64,000 nucleotides of DNA from JADFDG01 sp965232985 (GCA_965232985.1 CBDDRC010000013.1:1-64000); one strand, 5' to 3'. Shown: positions 23,698 through 31,843, counted from the stretch's first letter. Notes: a model not told the origin generated them from the letters alone. Made by a program: numbers and translations.

Positions 23698-24960
23698 TCA
23701 GCCGCCCATGTGCTGAATCATGGCGTCGCCGAATTCCGAACACTTGAGCAGCCGGGCATCGGGCATCAGGCGCTCGAAGTCGTAGGTTACGGTTTTTGCC
23801 GCAATCGCCCCTTCCATGCCGCGGATGATCAGATCTGCCGCCTCGGTCCAGCCCATGTGCCGCAACATCATTTCGGCAGAGAGGATGATCGAGCCCGGGT
23901 TGACCTTGTCCTGACCGGCATATTTTGGCGCCGTGCCGTGGGTGGCTTCGAACATCGCCACGGAACCACCAATATTCGCACCCGGCGCGATGCCGATACC
24001 GCCCACTTCTGCAGCGAGCGCATCTGAAATGTAGTCGCCGTTGAGGTTCAGCGTGGCAATGACGCTGTAGTCTGCCGGCCGCATCAGTATCTGTTGCAGG
24101 AAGGCGTCGGCAATAACGTCCTTCACGATGATGTCACGACCGGTTTTCGGGTTCTTGAACTTGCACCAGGGGCCACCGTCGATCAATTCGGCGCCGTAGC
24201 GTTCCCGGGCCAGTTGGTAGCCCCATTCCTTGAACGCTCCTTCGGTGTATTTCATGATGTTGCCCTTGTGCACGAGTGTGACGCTGGGCTTGTCGTTGTC
24301 GATGGCGAACTGGATGGCCTTGCGCACCAGGCGCTGAGTACCTTCCCGCGAAACCGGCTTGATGCCGATGCCGCAGCCTTCGTGGAAACGGATTTTCGTG
24401 ACCCCCATTTCCTCGCGCAGAAACTTGATGATCTTGATCGCTTCGGGGCTGTCGGCCTGCCACTCGATGCCGGCGTAAATGTCTTCAGAATTCTCGCGGA
24501 AAATCACCATGTCGGTGAGTTCCGGATGCGTAACCGGGCTCGGTACGCCCGTGAACCAACGCACCGGGCGCTGGCACACATACAGATCGAGTTCCTGGCG
24601 CAAGGCGACGTTCAGCGAGCGAATGCCACCACCGACCGGCGTGGTCAGCGGGCCTTTGATGCTCACGACGTATTCACGCAGGGCCTCAATGGTTTCCGGC
24701 GGCATCCACACGTCCTTGCCGTAAATACGCGTAGCTTTTTCACCGCAGAAAACTTCCATCCAGATGATGGAGCGCTTGGCGCCGTAGGCTTTCTCGATCG
24801 CCGCGTTGGTAACCTTGATCATCACCGGGGTGATGTCGGCGCCGATGCCGTCACCTTCGATGTAGGGAATAATGGGGTGGTGGGGTACGTTGAGGGAGAG
24901 GTCTGCGTTGACCGTAATTTTCGCGCCGTCGACAGGGACTTTGATCTTCTGGTATCCCAT
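23698..24960 (-). CDS. icd: Isocitrate dehydrogenase (NADP-dependent)
   Basis: A citric-acid-cycle enzyme converting isocitrate to 2-oxoglutarate and CO2. The 420-residue product from the ATG at 24960 (MGYQKIKVPVDGAKITVNAD) matches the E. coli Icd class. The phosphorylation loop TPVGGGIRSLNVALRQELDL keeps the serine targeted by AceK in enterics. The metal/substrate region GDYISDALAAEVGGIGIAPG and ATHGTAPKYAGQDKVNPGSI are intact. An AGGAGT ribosome-binding site supports this start, so the 26-codon upstream extension is rejected. It converges with cspD with a 35-base gap. Confidence 0.96.
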   Translation of the reverse strand: MGYQKIKVPVDGAKITVNADLSLNVPHHPIIPYIEGDGIGADITPVMIKVTNAAIEKAYGAKRSIIWMEVFCGEKATRIYGKDVWMPPETIEALREYVVSIKGPLTTPVGGGIRSLNVALRQELDLYVCQRPVRWFTGVPSPVTHPELTDMVIFRENSEDIYAGIEWQADSPEAIKIIKFLREEMGVTKIRFHEGCGIGIKPVSREGTQRLVRKAIQFAIDNDKPSVTLVHKGNIMKYTEGAFKEWGYQLARERYGAELIDGGPWCKFKNPKTGRDIIVKDVIADAFLQQILMRPADYSVIATLNLNGDYISDALAAEVGGIGIAPGANIGGSVAMFEATHGTAPKYAGQDKVNPGSIILSAEMMLRHMGWTEAADLIIRGMEGAIAAKTVTYDFERLMPDARLLKCSEFGDAMIQHMGG

Positions 24961-25230
24961 CTGCTCTACTCCTGACTCCTGCTGGACTGCCTTGTGGGCG
25001 TCGTTTATATCCGGCCGGGAGTATATAGCACCGTCCACGCATGGCGCGCCCTGCCAACCGGAAGTTAACGTGCAATTGCCGCAGGATTTGCTGACTCTGC
25101 CGGCACCGCTGCGACTGATCGGGCCGCCCCGGTAGCTCAGGGTGATCCGCGCACCGGAGGCCTGGGTAAGATCTCCCGCTATCTGGAAGATCCAGACATC
25201 GGTCGGGCTGCACGATCCTGCATTGCGTCG

Positions 25231-25734
25231 CTACTTCTCGGTTCGCTGGCGTACAGAAAGCACATGATTTTCCCCGGAACGTTGCCAACGCAGTGCCCGC
25301 TCGCCATCGGCAGCCTTCTGCTCTACCCAGCAGGAAACCCCCGCAGCATCTGTCTCGCGCTTCCAGAACGGCGCCCGGGTCTTCAGCCAGTCGATCAGGA
25401 ATTCGCAGGCAGCGAAGGCCGCCGCGCGATGCGCGCTGCCAACCCCGACAAACACGATCTGCGCGCCGGGTGCCAGCTCGCCCACCCGATGCACAATGCG
25501 CACCGCCAGCAGCGGCCAGCGCCCGCGCGCCTCGGCAACGATGGTGGCCAGCGCCTTTTCGGTCATGCCCGAATAATGCTCAAGATGCAGGCCGTGCACC
25601 TCGGCAAGATCGCCGCTGTCGCGCACACAACCGACCATCATCGTTACCGCACCGGTACTGGTATTGCCGCGCAACGCGGCGTATTCCGCCGCCACATCGA
25701 AATCCTCCTGCTGGATGCGGATCATGTCGGCCAC
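25231..25734 (-). CDS. moaE: Molybdopterin synthase catalytic subunit MoaE
   Basis: With MoaD it converts cyclic pyranopterin monophosphate to molybdopterin. The 167-residue frame has GAVTMMVGCVRD, LEHYSGMTEKALATIVAEA, RIVHRVGELAPGAQIVFVGV and AAFAACEFLIDWLKTRAPFW, and the catalytic lysine region WKRE. The GTG at 25734 is preferred over the ATG at 25725 because GGAGG lies nine bases before the GTG and eighteen before the ATG; sequence cannot settle it fully. It follows moaD after five bases in a moaC-moaD-moaE operon. moaA and moaB are not in the window. Confidence 0.93.
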   Translation of the reverse strand: MADMIRIQQEDFDVAAEYAALRGNTSTGAVTMMVGCVRDSGDLAEVHGLHLEHYSGMTEKALATIVAEARGRWPLLAVRIVHRVGELAPGAQIVFVGVGSAHRAAAFAACEFLIDWLKTRAPFWKRETDAAGVSCWVEQKAADGERALRWQRSGENHVLSVRQRTEK

Positions 25735-25739
25735 AAGGA

Positions 25740-25994
25740 TCAGCCTCCAGTAACCGGCGGGAAGAAGGCAATCTCGTCGCCGTCCTCGATGGCCATCTGC
25801 ATCGACACCAGCTCCTGATTGATGGCCACCAGCAGGCGGTCGTTGGCGCCGAACACCTCGGCCCAGTCGCCACCTTTGGCAACGAGCAGGTTACGCAGCG
25901 TCAGCAGGTTATCGCCCGCCGCGGCCACCTCCACTTCGATCTGCGCTACGCCCAGCCGGTCGCGCACGCTGGCAAAAAACAGTACGCGAATCAC
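25740..25994 (-). CDS. moaD: Molybdopterin synthase sulfur carrier subunit MoaD
   Basis: An 84-residue β-grasp sulfur carrier whose C-terminal Gly-Gly is adenylated and thiocarboxylated by MoeB and inserted in MoaE. The sequence begins VIRVLFFASVRDRLG and ends AFFPPVTGG with the essential diglycine. The GTG start at 25994 overlaps the moaC stop (GTGA), which is typical translational coupling; the longer upstream frame is within moaC. Confidence 0.94.
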   Translation of the reverse strand: MIRVLFFASVRDRLGVAQIEVEVAAAGDNLLTLRNLLVAKGGDWAEVFGANDRLLVAINQELVSMQMAIEDGDEIAFFPPVTGG

Positions 25995-26479
25995 GGCTGG
26001 TCTGCCCCGGCCAGCCAGTGACCGCTCTTGCCGCCTTCTTTTTCCAGCAACCGTACCGATTCGATCACCATGCCTTTCTCCAAAGCCTTGCACATGTCGT
26101 AAACAGTCAGCGCCGCAATCGACACGGCGGTGAGCGCTTCCATCTCAACGCCGGTTTTGCCGGTGACCTTGCAGGTGGCAGTGATGGTGAGGCCGTCACC
26201 GGTTGCAAGCGGCACGAGATCAATCTCGACGCTGGACAACGGCAACGGGTGACAAAGCGGGATAAGGTCGGCGGTACGCTTGGCAGCCATGATGCCGGCG
26301 ATGCGCGCAGTAGCGAGCACGTCGCCCTTGGGCAGCGTGCCGTCGACGATCCGCGCCAGCGTCTCGCGGCGCATGCGGATCAGCGCCTCGGCGACGGCAC
26401 GGCGGCCGGCATCGGCCTTGGCGCCGATATCGACCATATGCGCCTCGCCGCGGGCATTGAGGTGAGTGAGCTCGGTCAT
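25991..26479 (-). CDS. moaC: Cyclic pyranopterin monophosphate synthase MoaC
   Basis: Catalyses the second step of molybdenum cofactor synthesis, forming cyclic pyranopterin monophosphate from the MoaA product. The 162 residues carry the family blocks MVDIGAKADAGRRAVAEALI, KRTADLIPLCHPLPLSSVEI and KTGVEMEALTAVSIAALTVYDMCKAL (quoted in part), including the LCHPL histidine and the GVEMEAL segment. It is the first gene of moaC-moaD-moaE and is divergent from the Nudix gene, with a 91-base promoter gap. Confidence 0.95.
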   Translation of the reverse strand: MTELTHLNARGEAHMVDIGAKADAGRRAVAEALIRMRRETLARIVDGTLPKGDVLATARIAGIMAAKRTADLIPLCHPLPLSSVEIDLVPLATGDGLTITATCKVTGKTGVEMEALTAVSIAALTVYDMCKALEKGMVIESVRLLEKEGGKSGHWLAGADQP

Positions 26480-26570
26480 ATATCTCCGTGTGCATAGCAG
26501 CCCGGCGGTTTATGCGCCGGAACTGATCTATTAGCATAGGCGCCCCGCCCTGCTCTGCCCATTACCCGCA

Positions 26571-27053
26571 ATGCCTACCTTCGACCCACACATTACCGTT
26601 GCCACCGTCGTCGAGCGCGACGGCCGCTACCTGCTGGTTGAGGAAAGCCCGCATGGCGAGCCGGTACTGAACCAGCCTGCCGGGCACATCGAGGGCGGCG
26701 AAACGCTCATCGACGGCGCGCGCCGTGAGGCGCTGGAAGAAACCGGATACCGTGTGCAGCCGACCCACGTCATCGGGGTGTATGTCTGGACGTCGCCAAA
26801 AAATGGCGCCACCTATTTTCGCGTGTGCTTCGCCGGTGAACTGCTGGAGAAGGTCGAAGGCTATGCCATCGATAAAGACATCGATGCCGTGCACTGGTAC
26901 ACGCTCGCCGAATTGCGCAGCCGGCGCGCCATGCTGCGCAGCCCGCTGGTATTGCGCTGCGTTGAGGACCACGCCGCCGGCAAGCGCTTTCCGCTGGAGA
27001 TGATTTTCGACGCCGATGATCTGGTCCGGCGCGGCATCACGGAGCAGGCGTGA
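26571..27053 (+). CDS. nudJ: NUDIX hydrolase, NudJ-like
   Basis: A 160-residue pyrophosphohydrolase. The Nudix box GHIEGGETLIDGARREALEE carries all the catalytic and metal-binding positions (G-x5-E-x7-REUxEE). The N-terminus (HITVATVVERDGRYLLVEES) and a following QPAGH resemble E. coli NudJ (thiamine pyrophosphate and nucleotide pyrophosphatase). The name is also supported by the position directly before mnmA, as in several gammaproteobacteria, and by the overlap of its stop with the mnmA GTG. Substrate is not proven. Confidence 0.88.
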   Translation: MPTFDPHITVATVVERDGRYLLVEESPHGEPVLNQPAGHIEGGETLIDGARREALEETGYRVQPTHVIGVYVWTSPKNGATYFRVCFAGELLEKVEGYAIDKDIDAVHWYTLAELRSRRAMLRSPLVLRCVEDHAAGKRFPLEMIFDADDLVRRGITEQA

Positions 27054-28216
27054 GCGGCATTGCCGCGAACGGGAAAAAGGTGATCGTCGGCATGTCCGGC
27101 GGCGTCGATTCGTCCGTGTCTGCCGCGTTGCTGATCGAACAGGGTTATTGCGTCGAGGGCCTGTTCATGAAGAACTGGGACGAGGACGACGGCACTGAAT
27201 ACTGCACGGCAAAAACCGATCTTGCCGATGCCGAGGCGGTCAGTGATCGCCTTGGCATTCCGCTGCACACCGCCAACTTCGCCGCCGAATACTGGGACAA
27301 CGTCTTCGCGCATTTCCTTGCCGAATACCAGGCTGGGCGCACGCCGAACCCGGACGTACTGTGCAACCGCGAAATCAAGTTCCGCGCATTTCTCGATTAC
27401 GCGCTGGTGCTCGGCGCCGATTACATCGCCACCGGCCATTACGCCCGCACGCAAACCGTCAACGGCCACACCTGGCTGCTGCGCGGCCGCGATCCGAACA
27501 AGGACCAGACCTACTTCCTGCATGCGGTCGGCGAGCGCGAGTTCGCGCAAACGCTCTTCCCGGTCGGCGGTCTGCCGAAGAGCGAAGTGCGCGCTATTGC
27601 CGCGAAATACCACTTCGTGAACCACGCCAAGAAGGACTCCACCGGCATCTGCTTTATCGGCGAGCGGAAATTTGCCGACTTCCTGAAAAAGTACCTGCCG
27701 GCGCAACCGGGCAACATGGTGCTGCCCAACGGGCAAGTACTTGGCAAGCACCATGGCCTGATGTACTACACCCTCGGCCAGCGCCAAGGGCTCGGTATCG
27801 GCGGCACCAAAAACGGCAGCGAAGAGCCCTGGTACGTGGTCGGCAAGGATCTCGCGCGCAACCGGCTGGTAATCGCCCAAGGCGACCATCCGCTGCTTTA
27901 TTCATCAGCACTTGGCGTGCATGAACCCTGGTGGATTGACCACAGCGGGCCGGCATTGCCCGGCCGCTGCACCGCAAAAACCCGTTACCGGCAACCGGAC
28001 CAAGGCTGTATCGTCGAGGCAGCGGGCGCAGGTTTGCGCGTCCGCTTCGACGAGGCCCAGCGCGCCGTAACGCCAGGCCAGTCGGTGGTCTTTTATGCTG
28101 GCGAGCGCTGCCTCGGTGGTGGCGTCATCGAAACCACGGAACCGGCTTACCCGGACGCCTTTGCCGCCAGTTGCCTCGCAGCGCACCCGGGCGAGTACCC
28201 GGTTCACCCAGGATAG
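27050..28216 (+). CDS. mnmA: tRNA-specific 2-thiouridylase MnmA
   Basis: Places sulfur on C2 of U34 in tRNA-Lys, Glu and Gln using ATP and persulfide sulfur from TusE. The 388 residues begin with the PP-loop GMSGGVDSSVSAALL. The two catalytic cysteines are in NPDVLCNREIKF and STGICFIGERKF. The D-W-D region (FMKNWDEDD) and the C-terminal β-barrel are standard. The GTG start at 27050 overlaps the Nudix stop (GTGA). Its sulfur donor operon tusDCBE is in the same window at 8733-10190. Confidence 0.97.
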   Translation: MSGIAANGKKVIVGMSGGVDSSVSAALLIEQGYCVEGLFMKNWDEDDGTEYCTAKTDLADAEAVSDRLGIPLHTANFAAEYWDNVFAHFLAEYQAGRTPNPDVLCNREIKFRAFLDYALVLGADYIATGHYARTQTVNGHTWLLRGRDPNKDQTYFLHAVGEREFAQTLFPVGGLPKSEVRAIAAKYHFVNHAKKDSTGICFIGERKFADFLKKYLPAQPGNMVLPNGQVLGKHHGLMYYTLGQRQGLGIGGTKNGSEEPWYVVGKDLARNRLVIAQGDHPLLYSSALGVHEPWWIDHSGPALPGRCTAKTRYRQPDQGCIVEAAGAGLRVRFDEAQRAVTPGQSVVFYAGERCLGGGVIETTEPAYPDAFAASCLAAHPGEYPVHPG

Positions 28217-28220
28217 TTCG

Positions 28221-28829
28221 ATGGCCGACCCCCAAATGCAGGACCGCGTCACCGCTCTTGCTGCCGTATTTCAGGCTGCCGTACTGGTGGAGGAGATTGC
28301 CGCCAACGGCAGTGCGCCCGCGGCCGCCTTCGCAACCTCGATCAACAGCCTGTTCGCACTCGACGCCGACAGCGTTGCGGCCATCTTCCCGGGCGAAGCC
28401 TCGCTGGCTGCCGGCCGCAAATTTCTCGGCGCCGTATTGCGCCGCGACAGCGGGCTGAACAGCGCTAACCGCATTGCCTACGTGATGGCGATGCTGCAGC
28501 TCAACAACATCATGCGCGACGATGCGGACATGCAGCGCACCATCCACACCCGGCTGGCACAGATCGCCGAGGGCACCCACACGCTTGCGGATCGCAGCAC
28601 CGACGATGTCGTCGCCAAGATCGCCGCCCTCTATGTCGATACATTCGGCACCCTGAGTTTCCGGGTGCAGGTGAAGGGCGAGCCGCGGCAGTTGCAGGTA
28701 CCGGAAGTAGCGGCGCGAATCCGCGCCAGCCTGTTTGCCGGGATCCGTGCTGCCCACCTCTGGCACCACCTGGGCGGGCGGCGCTGGCACCTGCTGCTCG
28801 GGGCCCGGCGCATGCTCGAGGCGTTGTAA
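28221..28829 (+). CDS. hflD: High-frequency-lysogenisation-type protein HflD
   Basis: A 202-residue, mostly helical protein of the HflD/YcfC family. In E. coli HflD lies at the inner face of the membrane and affects lambda CII stability; its cellular role is uncertain. The ATG at 28221 is four bases after mnmA; a longer frame starts inside mnmA. Family resemblance is through DRVTALAAVFQAAVLVEEIA, RYVLAMLQL-like helices (here YVMAMLQLNNI) and the C-terminal RAAHLWHHLGGRRWHLLLGA stretch. In most relatives purB follows hflD; here the order breaks and an accessory segment starts. Confidence 0.9.
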   Translation: MADPQMQDRVTALAAVFQAAVLVEEIAANGSAPAAAFATSINSLFALDADSVAAIFPGEASLAAGRKFLGAVLRRDSGLNSANRIAYVMAMLQLNNIMRDDADMQRTIHTRLAQIAEGTHTLADRSTDDVVAKIAALYVDTFGTLSFRVQVKGEPRQLQVPEVAARIRASLFAGIRAAHLWHHLGGRRWHLLLGARRMLEAL

Positions 28830-28938
28830 CAGGCCGATCTTCAGTTCATGCGCATAACGCCGCATGCTTTCCATGCCTTCCCTCACCCGCTACAGGAAGG
28901 AACAACAGAGGCGACAACTATCCTGACGCGACGCGTAC

Positions 28939-29844
28939 TCAGTCTATCTTCCCTGTCGCCAGCCACTGCGCGCAGGCAGCGCCCAGCTCTTTGCGTGCCC
29001 GCTGCTCATAGGCCAGGGATTCGGCAGCGCTCAGGGTGTCGCGCCAGCGGCCGTTCACACCCTTGTTGATGAACACCTCGGCACCGGCATCCCAGAATGC
29101 GCCGCCAAGCGGAACGCTTTTTACAGCGTTTTTCTTCATCCAATCGAACGAGCACTGCGTGAGGATCGTCTCCCAGCGCGCTTCATCGATCGAGATGTCG
29201 AGAAACGCCGCGATGCGACGAATCTGGCCCGGCATGTCCTGCTTCAAATCGGAAAAATTCACCAGCATCACGTTGGGCAGCTCACGAATTGCCCACCAAC
29301 TGCGGATGTTGTCCCAAAATGGCCAGAACGGGTGCCCGTCCTGTGCCATCCATGCATGCCAATACTCGCGGATATCCGCCGGCGGGCGCTCGATCGGTGG
29401 CCCGACGCGGCCCGGTGTCTCGTTCAGGGCGTCGTACCAAGCCTGGTTCGCATTGGCGTGGTGGTTGTACATACTCCAGACTACATCACGGCCATCGCGA
29501 CCGATGTAGATGTATTTCGCTTGCGGCGAAAAACGCAGCGCGTCAACCGGCAGGTGCGTCTTGATGAAACGCCGGTGCGTCTGCGCTTCGACCATCGGCA
29601 ATTTCACTTCCTTCGGAGGCACACGCAGGTCCAGCCACGGCGACATCTCGGCAACCTGTAAATCCGGATCGCCGGCAAACAGCAACTGGGAAACAATCTG
29701 CTGCATCCACGTTGTGCCGGATTTTGCGTAAGTGGCAATAACAATGTCATCATCACGAAACACAAAATCGTTCCAGATCGTCGAATCAAAATGATGGTTG
29801 TGAAATTCGCGGTTTTTTTGTGGCCACTTGATGCGAGTGTTCAT
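28939..29844 (-). CDS. Cytosolic-type (SULT-family) sulfotransferase
   Basis: A 301-residue PAPS-dependent sulfotransferase likely to transfer sulfate to a small hydroxylated or amine substrate. The 5'-phosphosulfate loop is YAKSGTTW (39-46), the catalytic histidine is H97 in KTHLP, the 3'-phosphate-binding region is YIGRDGRDVVWSMYN (113-127), and the KGxxGxW motif is KGVNGRW (261-267). All hallmarks of SULT enzymes are intact. No signal peptide is seen. GGAGGG lies before the ATG. No PAPS-synthesis genes are in the window, so the donor must come from elsewhere. The substrate is unknown. Confidence 0.9.
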   Translation of the reverse strand: MNTRIKWPQKNREFHNHHFDSTIWNDFVFRDDDIVIATYAKSGTTWMQQIVSQLLFAGDPDLQVAEMSPWLDLRVPPKEVKLPMVEAQTHRRFIKTHLPVDALRFSPQAKYIYIGRDGRDVVWSMYNHHANANQAWYDALNETPGRVGPPIERPPADIREYWHAWMAQDGHPFWPFWDNIRSWWAIRELPNVMLVNFSDLKQDMPGQIRRIAAFLDISIDEARWETILTQCSFDWMKKNAVKSVPLGGAFWDAGAEVFINKGVNGRWRDTLSAAESLAYEQRARKELGAACAQWLATGKID

Positions 29845-29914
29845 CGAATTTACCCTCCTTTTCCGCTATTCCAGTGGCTTTTCCCGTGCTTTATTCCAGA
29901 AAAAAGCGCGCGAT

Positions 29915-30733
29915 TCAGGCGCCTGTTTTTTCTTTGAAGCGGCCCATCAGCGCATTGAGGCCCGTGGGGCTAAGACGCGCCAGGTAATCGGTCAGAAAGG
30001 AATCGGCGCCCACCCGCACCCGGGCACGGTTGTGACGGATGGCGCCCTCGATTTTTTCTGCTACCCGCTCAGGGGCGGCACCGAAGCGTTTCATCATCTC
30101 CTCGCCCTGTTGCGCCAAGCCGCCGTCGCCAGTCTGATGCGTGCGGGACGCTTTCATGATATTGGTGCGAATGATACCGGGATGAATTGCGGTGACGCCA
30201 ATACCGGTGCCGGCCAGTTCCGCCCGCAGCGATTCGGTGAAGCCACGCACGGCAAACTTGCTGGCGCAATAGGAGCTCTGGGCGGGCACGCCGTAGAAGG
30301 CGAACATGCTGGAAATATTGACCAGATGGCCCTCACCGGCGCGGCGCAGATGCGGCAGGAAGAACTTGCAGCCGTAGACCACGCCCCAGAAGTTGATGCC
30401 GAACAGCCACTCGAAATCCTCCAGCGTTTGGATCTCCAGCGGATCGGCGACCATGACACCGGCATTGTTGACGACAATGTGCACCGCGCCGTGGGCCGCC
30501 AGCACCGCGTCGGGAAAGGCAGCCATCTGCGCCTTGTCGGCGACGTTCACGGTATGGGTGCTCACGGCGATCCCGTAACGCTTGAGAGATTCCGCCACCG
30601 GCTTGAGCGCTTCGGCATTGATATCGGCCAGCGCCAGCACGCAGCCAGCCTGTGTCAGCCGCGTCGCCGTGGCCCGGCCGATGCCACTGCCCGCTCCGGT
30701 GACGACGGCAACTTTACCCTTCATATCTTTCAT
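29915..30733 (-). CDS. Short-chain dehydrogenase/reductase
   Basis: A 272-residue classical SDR. The ATG at 30733 (MKDMKGKVAVVTGAGSG) has AGGAG seven bases upstream. The NAD(P) motif is TGAGSGIG, the adenine-ring contact region contains NVAD, NNAG is in VNNAGVM, the catalytic YxxxK is YCASK with the upstream serine in NISSM, and PGIIRTNI follows. An acidic residue after the second strand (ALADINAE) suggests NAD preference. It lies 70 bases upstream of the sulfotransferase on the same strand and could be co-transcribed with it. Substrate unknown; sequence style resembles SDRs acting on lipophilic alcohols. Confidence 0.88.
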   Translation of the reverse strand: MKDMKGKVAVVTGAGSGIGRATATRLTQAGCVLALADINAEALKPVAESLKRYGIAVSTHTVNVADKAQMAAFPDAVLAAHGAVHIVVNNAGVMVADPLEIQTLEDFEWLFGINFWGVVYGCKFFLPHLRRAGEGHLVNISSMFAFYGVPAQSSYCASKFAVRGFTESLRAELAGTGIGVTAIHPGIIRTNIMKASRTHQTGDGGLAQQGEEMMKRFGAAPERVAEKIEGAIRHNRARVRVGADSFLTDYLARLSPTGLNALMGRFKEKTGA

Positions 30734-30903
30734 GGATTTTCTCCTGCGACCCGGTGGCAACGAAGCATCAGCGTATCACTCACTTCACACTACGACTTTC
30801 TTCTGATAGGTGTATCTCGCAGGGTCGTTCATCGCAAACGACACCGGCCTGACATCATCGGGTGCTATAAAAGTACGTCTTCCACTGCATGAACGAGACG
30901 GCC

Positions 30904-31116
30904 ATGGCCAGCGCCGACGAAGAACTGCACCGCGCCAAGCGCGAACTGGAGATGTTGATCGCACGGATGCAGAGGAGCAACCACGCCCGCACCTTTCTCG
31001 GCTATGCCGATGCGTTGGTGTTCAATGCCCTGCGCGATCTGCCTGCTAACGAGTGGGAAAGCCCGCGCGTCAGCACGCCCGGGGAATTCGTCGGGCGTGT
31101 GTCGGCGCTGCGCTGA
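30904..31116 (+). CDS. Small uncharacterised protein
   Basis: A 70-residue hypothetical protein starting at the second of two close ATGs (30889 and 30904); GAGACGG precedes the later one. It is charged and helical at the N-terminus (ASADEELHRAKRELEMLIAR) and ends VSTPGEFVGRVSALR. No family is recognised. Its reality is supported by codon-like composition, a plausible ribosome-binding site, and a good intrinsic terminator 29 bases after its stop. It stands between the SDR and tRNA-Arg. Confidence 0.55.
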   Translation: MASADEELHRAKRELEMLIARMQRSNHARTFLGYADALVFNALRDLPANEWESPRVSTPGEFVGRVSALR

Positions 31117-31145
31117 AACCGCCGCGCCGGCTCCCTGAAACGAAT

Positions 31146-31170
31146 AACGCCGGCAAAAGCCGGCGTTTTT
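31146..31170 (+). terminator. Intrinsic terminator after the small unknown gene
   Basis: Arms AACGCCGGC/GCCGGCGTT with an AAAA loop, followed by a short T-run on the plus strand. It ends the transcript of the gene at 30904-31116 and lies just past the 3' end of the minus-strand tRNA-Arg. Confidence 0.8.
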
Positions 31171-31180
31171 CGTTTGTAGC

Positions 31181-31257
31181 TGGTGCGCCCGGAGAGATTC
31201 GAACTCCCGACCCCTTGGTTCGTAGCCAAGTACTCTATCCAACTGAGCTACGGGCGC
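31181..31257 (-). tRNA. tRNA-Arg (anticodon ACG)
   Basis: A 77-base tRNA with acceptor GCGCCCG/CGGGCGC-A-CCA and anticodon loop CTACGAA (ACG, read as inosine at position 34 by TadA in bacteria). It lies on the opposite strand to the neighbouring tRNA-Ser(GCT). Confidence 0.97.
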
Positions 31258-31382
31258 ATGGAACTGCAACAGTAAAGCGGTATTGCGGGAGGCGCGCATT
31301 ATCAGGAGGCCGCACCCGCTCGTCAAGGTTCAAGCAAACCCCTGCTACAACCGGCCGAATTCCAGTATGATGCGCGCCTTCT

Positions 31383-31477
31383 GGAGAGGTGGCCGAGTGG
31401 CCGAAGGCGCTCCCCTGCTAAGGGAGTATAGGGTCTTAAAAACTCTATCGAGGGTTCGACTCCCTCCCTCTCCGCCA
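31383..31477 (+). tRNA. tRNA-Ser (anticodon GCT)
   Basis: A 95-base class II tRNA with an extended variable arm, acceptor GGAGAGG/CCTCTCC-G-CCA and anticodon loop CTGCTAA (GCT). It is divergent from tRNA-Arg(ACG) and convergent with csrA. In E. coli the corresponding serV-arg array runs in the same direction as csrA. Confidence 0.97.
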
Positions 31478-31491
31478 CCCATACGAACGAC

Positions 31492-31519
31492 AAAAGCCCG
31501 GGCAGTGCCCGGGCTTTTT
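31492..31519. terminator. Terminator between tRNA-Ser(GCT) and csrA
   Basis: Perfect eight-base arms GCCCGGGC around AGT, flanked by A4 on the left and T5 on the right. It works as an intrinsic terminator for tRNA-Ser on the plus strand and probably for csrA on the minus strand. Confidence 0.85.
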
Positions 31520-31522
31520 GCT

Positions 31523-31556
31523 GATTGCCCGGCAGCAACTGCACTGCCGGGCAATC
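31523..31556 (-). terminator. Second stem-loop directly after the csrA stop codon
   Basis: A perfect 12-base-pair stem with a 10-base loop lies one base after the csrA stop. It has no T-run of its own on the minus strand, but the neighbouring terminator at 31492-31519 supplies one. The pair could act together as an efficient csrA terminator or as a 3' stabilising hairpin. Confidence 0.6.
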
Positions 31557-31557
31557 A

Positions 31558-31752
31558 TCACTGGCCGTCCTCAACGATCTCGCCGGTTTTCTCGTTCTCA
31601 ATACGCCGGTAAATCTCTTCACGGTGAACTGCCACTTCCTTTGGCGCATTGACTCCCAGTCGGACCTGGTTCCCCTTTACGCCGAGCACTGTCACGGTAA
31701 CCTGGTCACCGATCATCAGCGTCTCGCCGACCCTACGGGTCAAGATAAGCAT
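31558..31752 (-). CDS. csrA: Carbon storage regulator CsrA
   Basis: A 64-residue RNA-binding dimer that blocks translation at GGA-containing leaders and is sequestered by small RNAs under UvrY/GacA control. The sequence starts MLILTRRVGETLMIGDQVTV and has the conserved GVNAPKEVAVHREEIYRRI with the RNA-contacting arginine in HREEI. The ATG at 31752 has AGGAG upstream; the long upstream frame is not coding. It is downstream of lysC and alaS in the same direction, with its own leader of about 90 bases. Confidence 0.97.
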   Translation of the reverse strand: MLILTRRVGETLMIGDQVTVTVLGVKGNQVRLGVNAPKEVAVHREEIYRRIENEKTGEIVEDGQ

Positions 31753-31843
31753 TGCTTTATCTCCTGTTGTCATCGTGCCTGGCGGCGAAGTGGCAATTCC
31801 GCCGGCACGTACTGCGACGCGCTCCTGTTTTGCTTCCCTGCCC

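Noticed and set aside
25125..25215. tRNA-like string (CGGTAGCTCAG) between icd and moaE
   Set aside because: No cloverleaf can be completed: the D-stem lacks a partner and no T-arm or CCA follows; at most a chance match or an old fragment.
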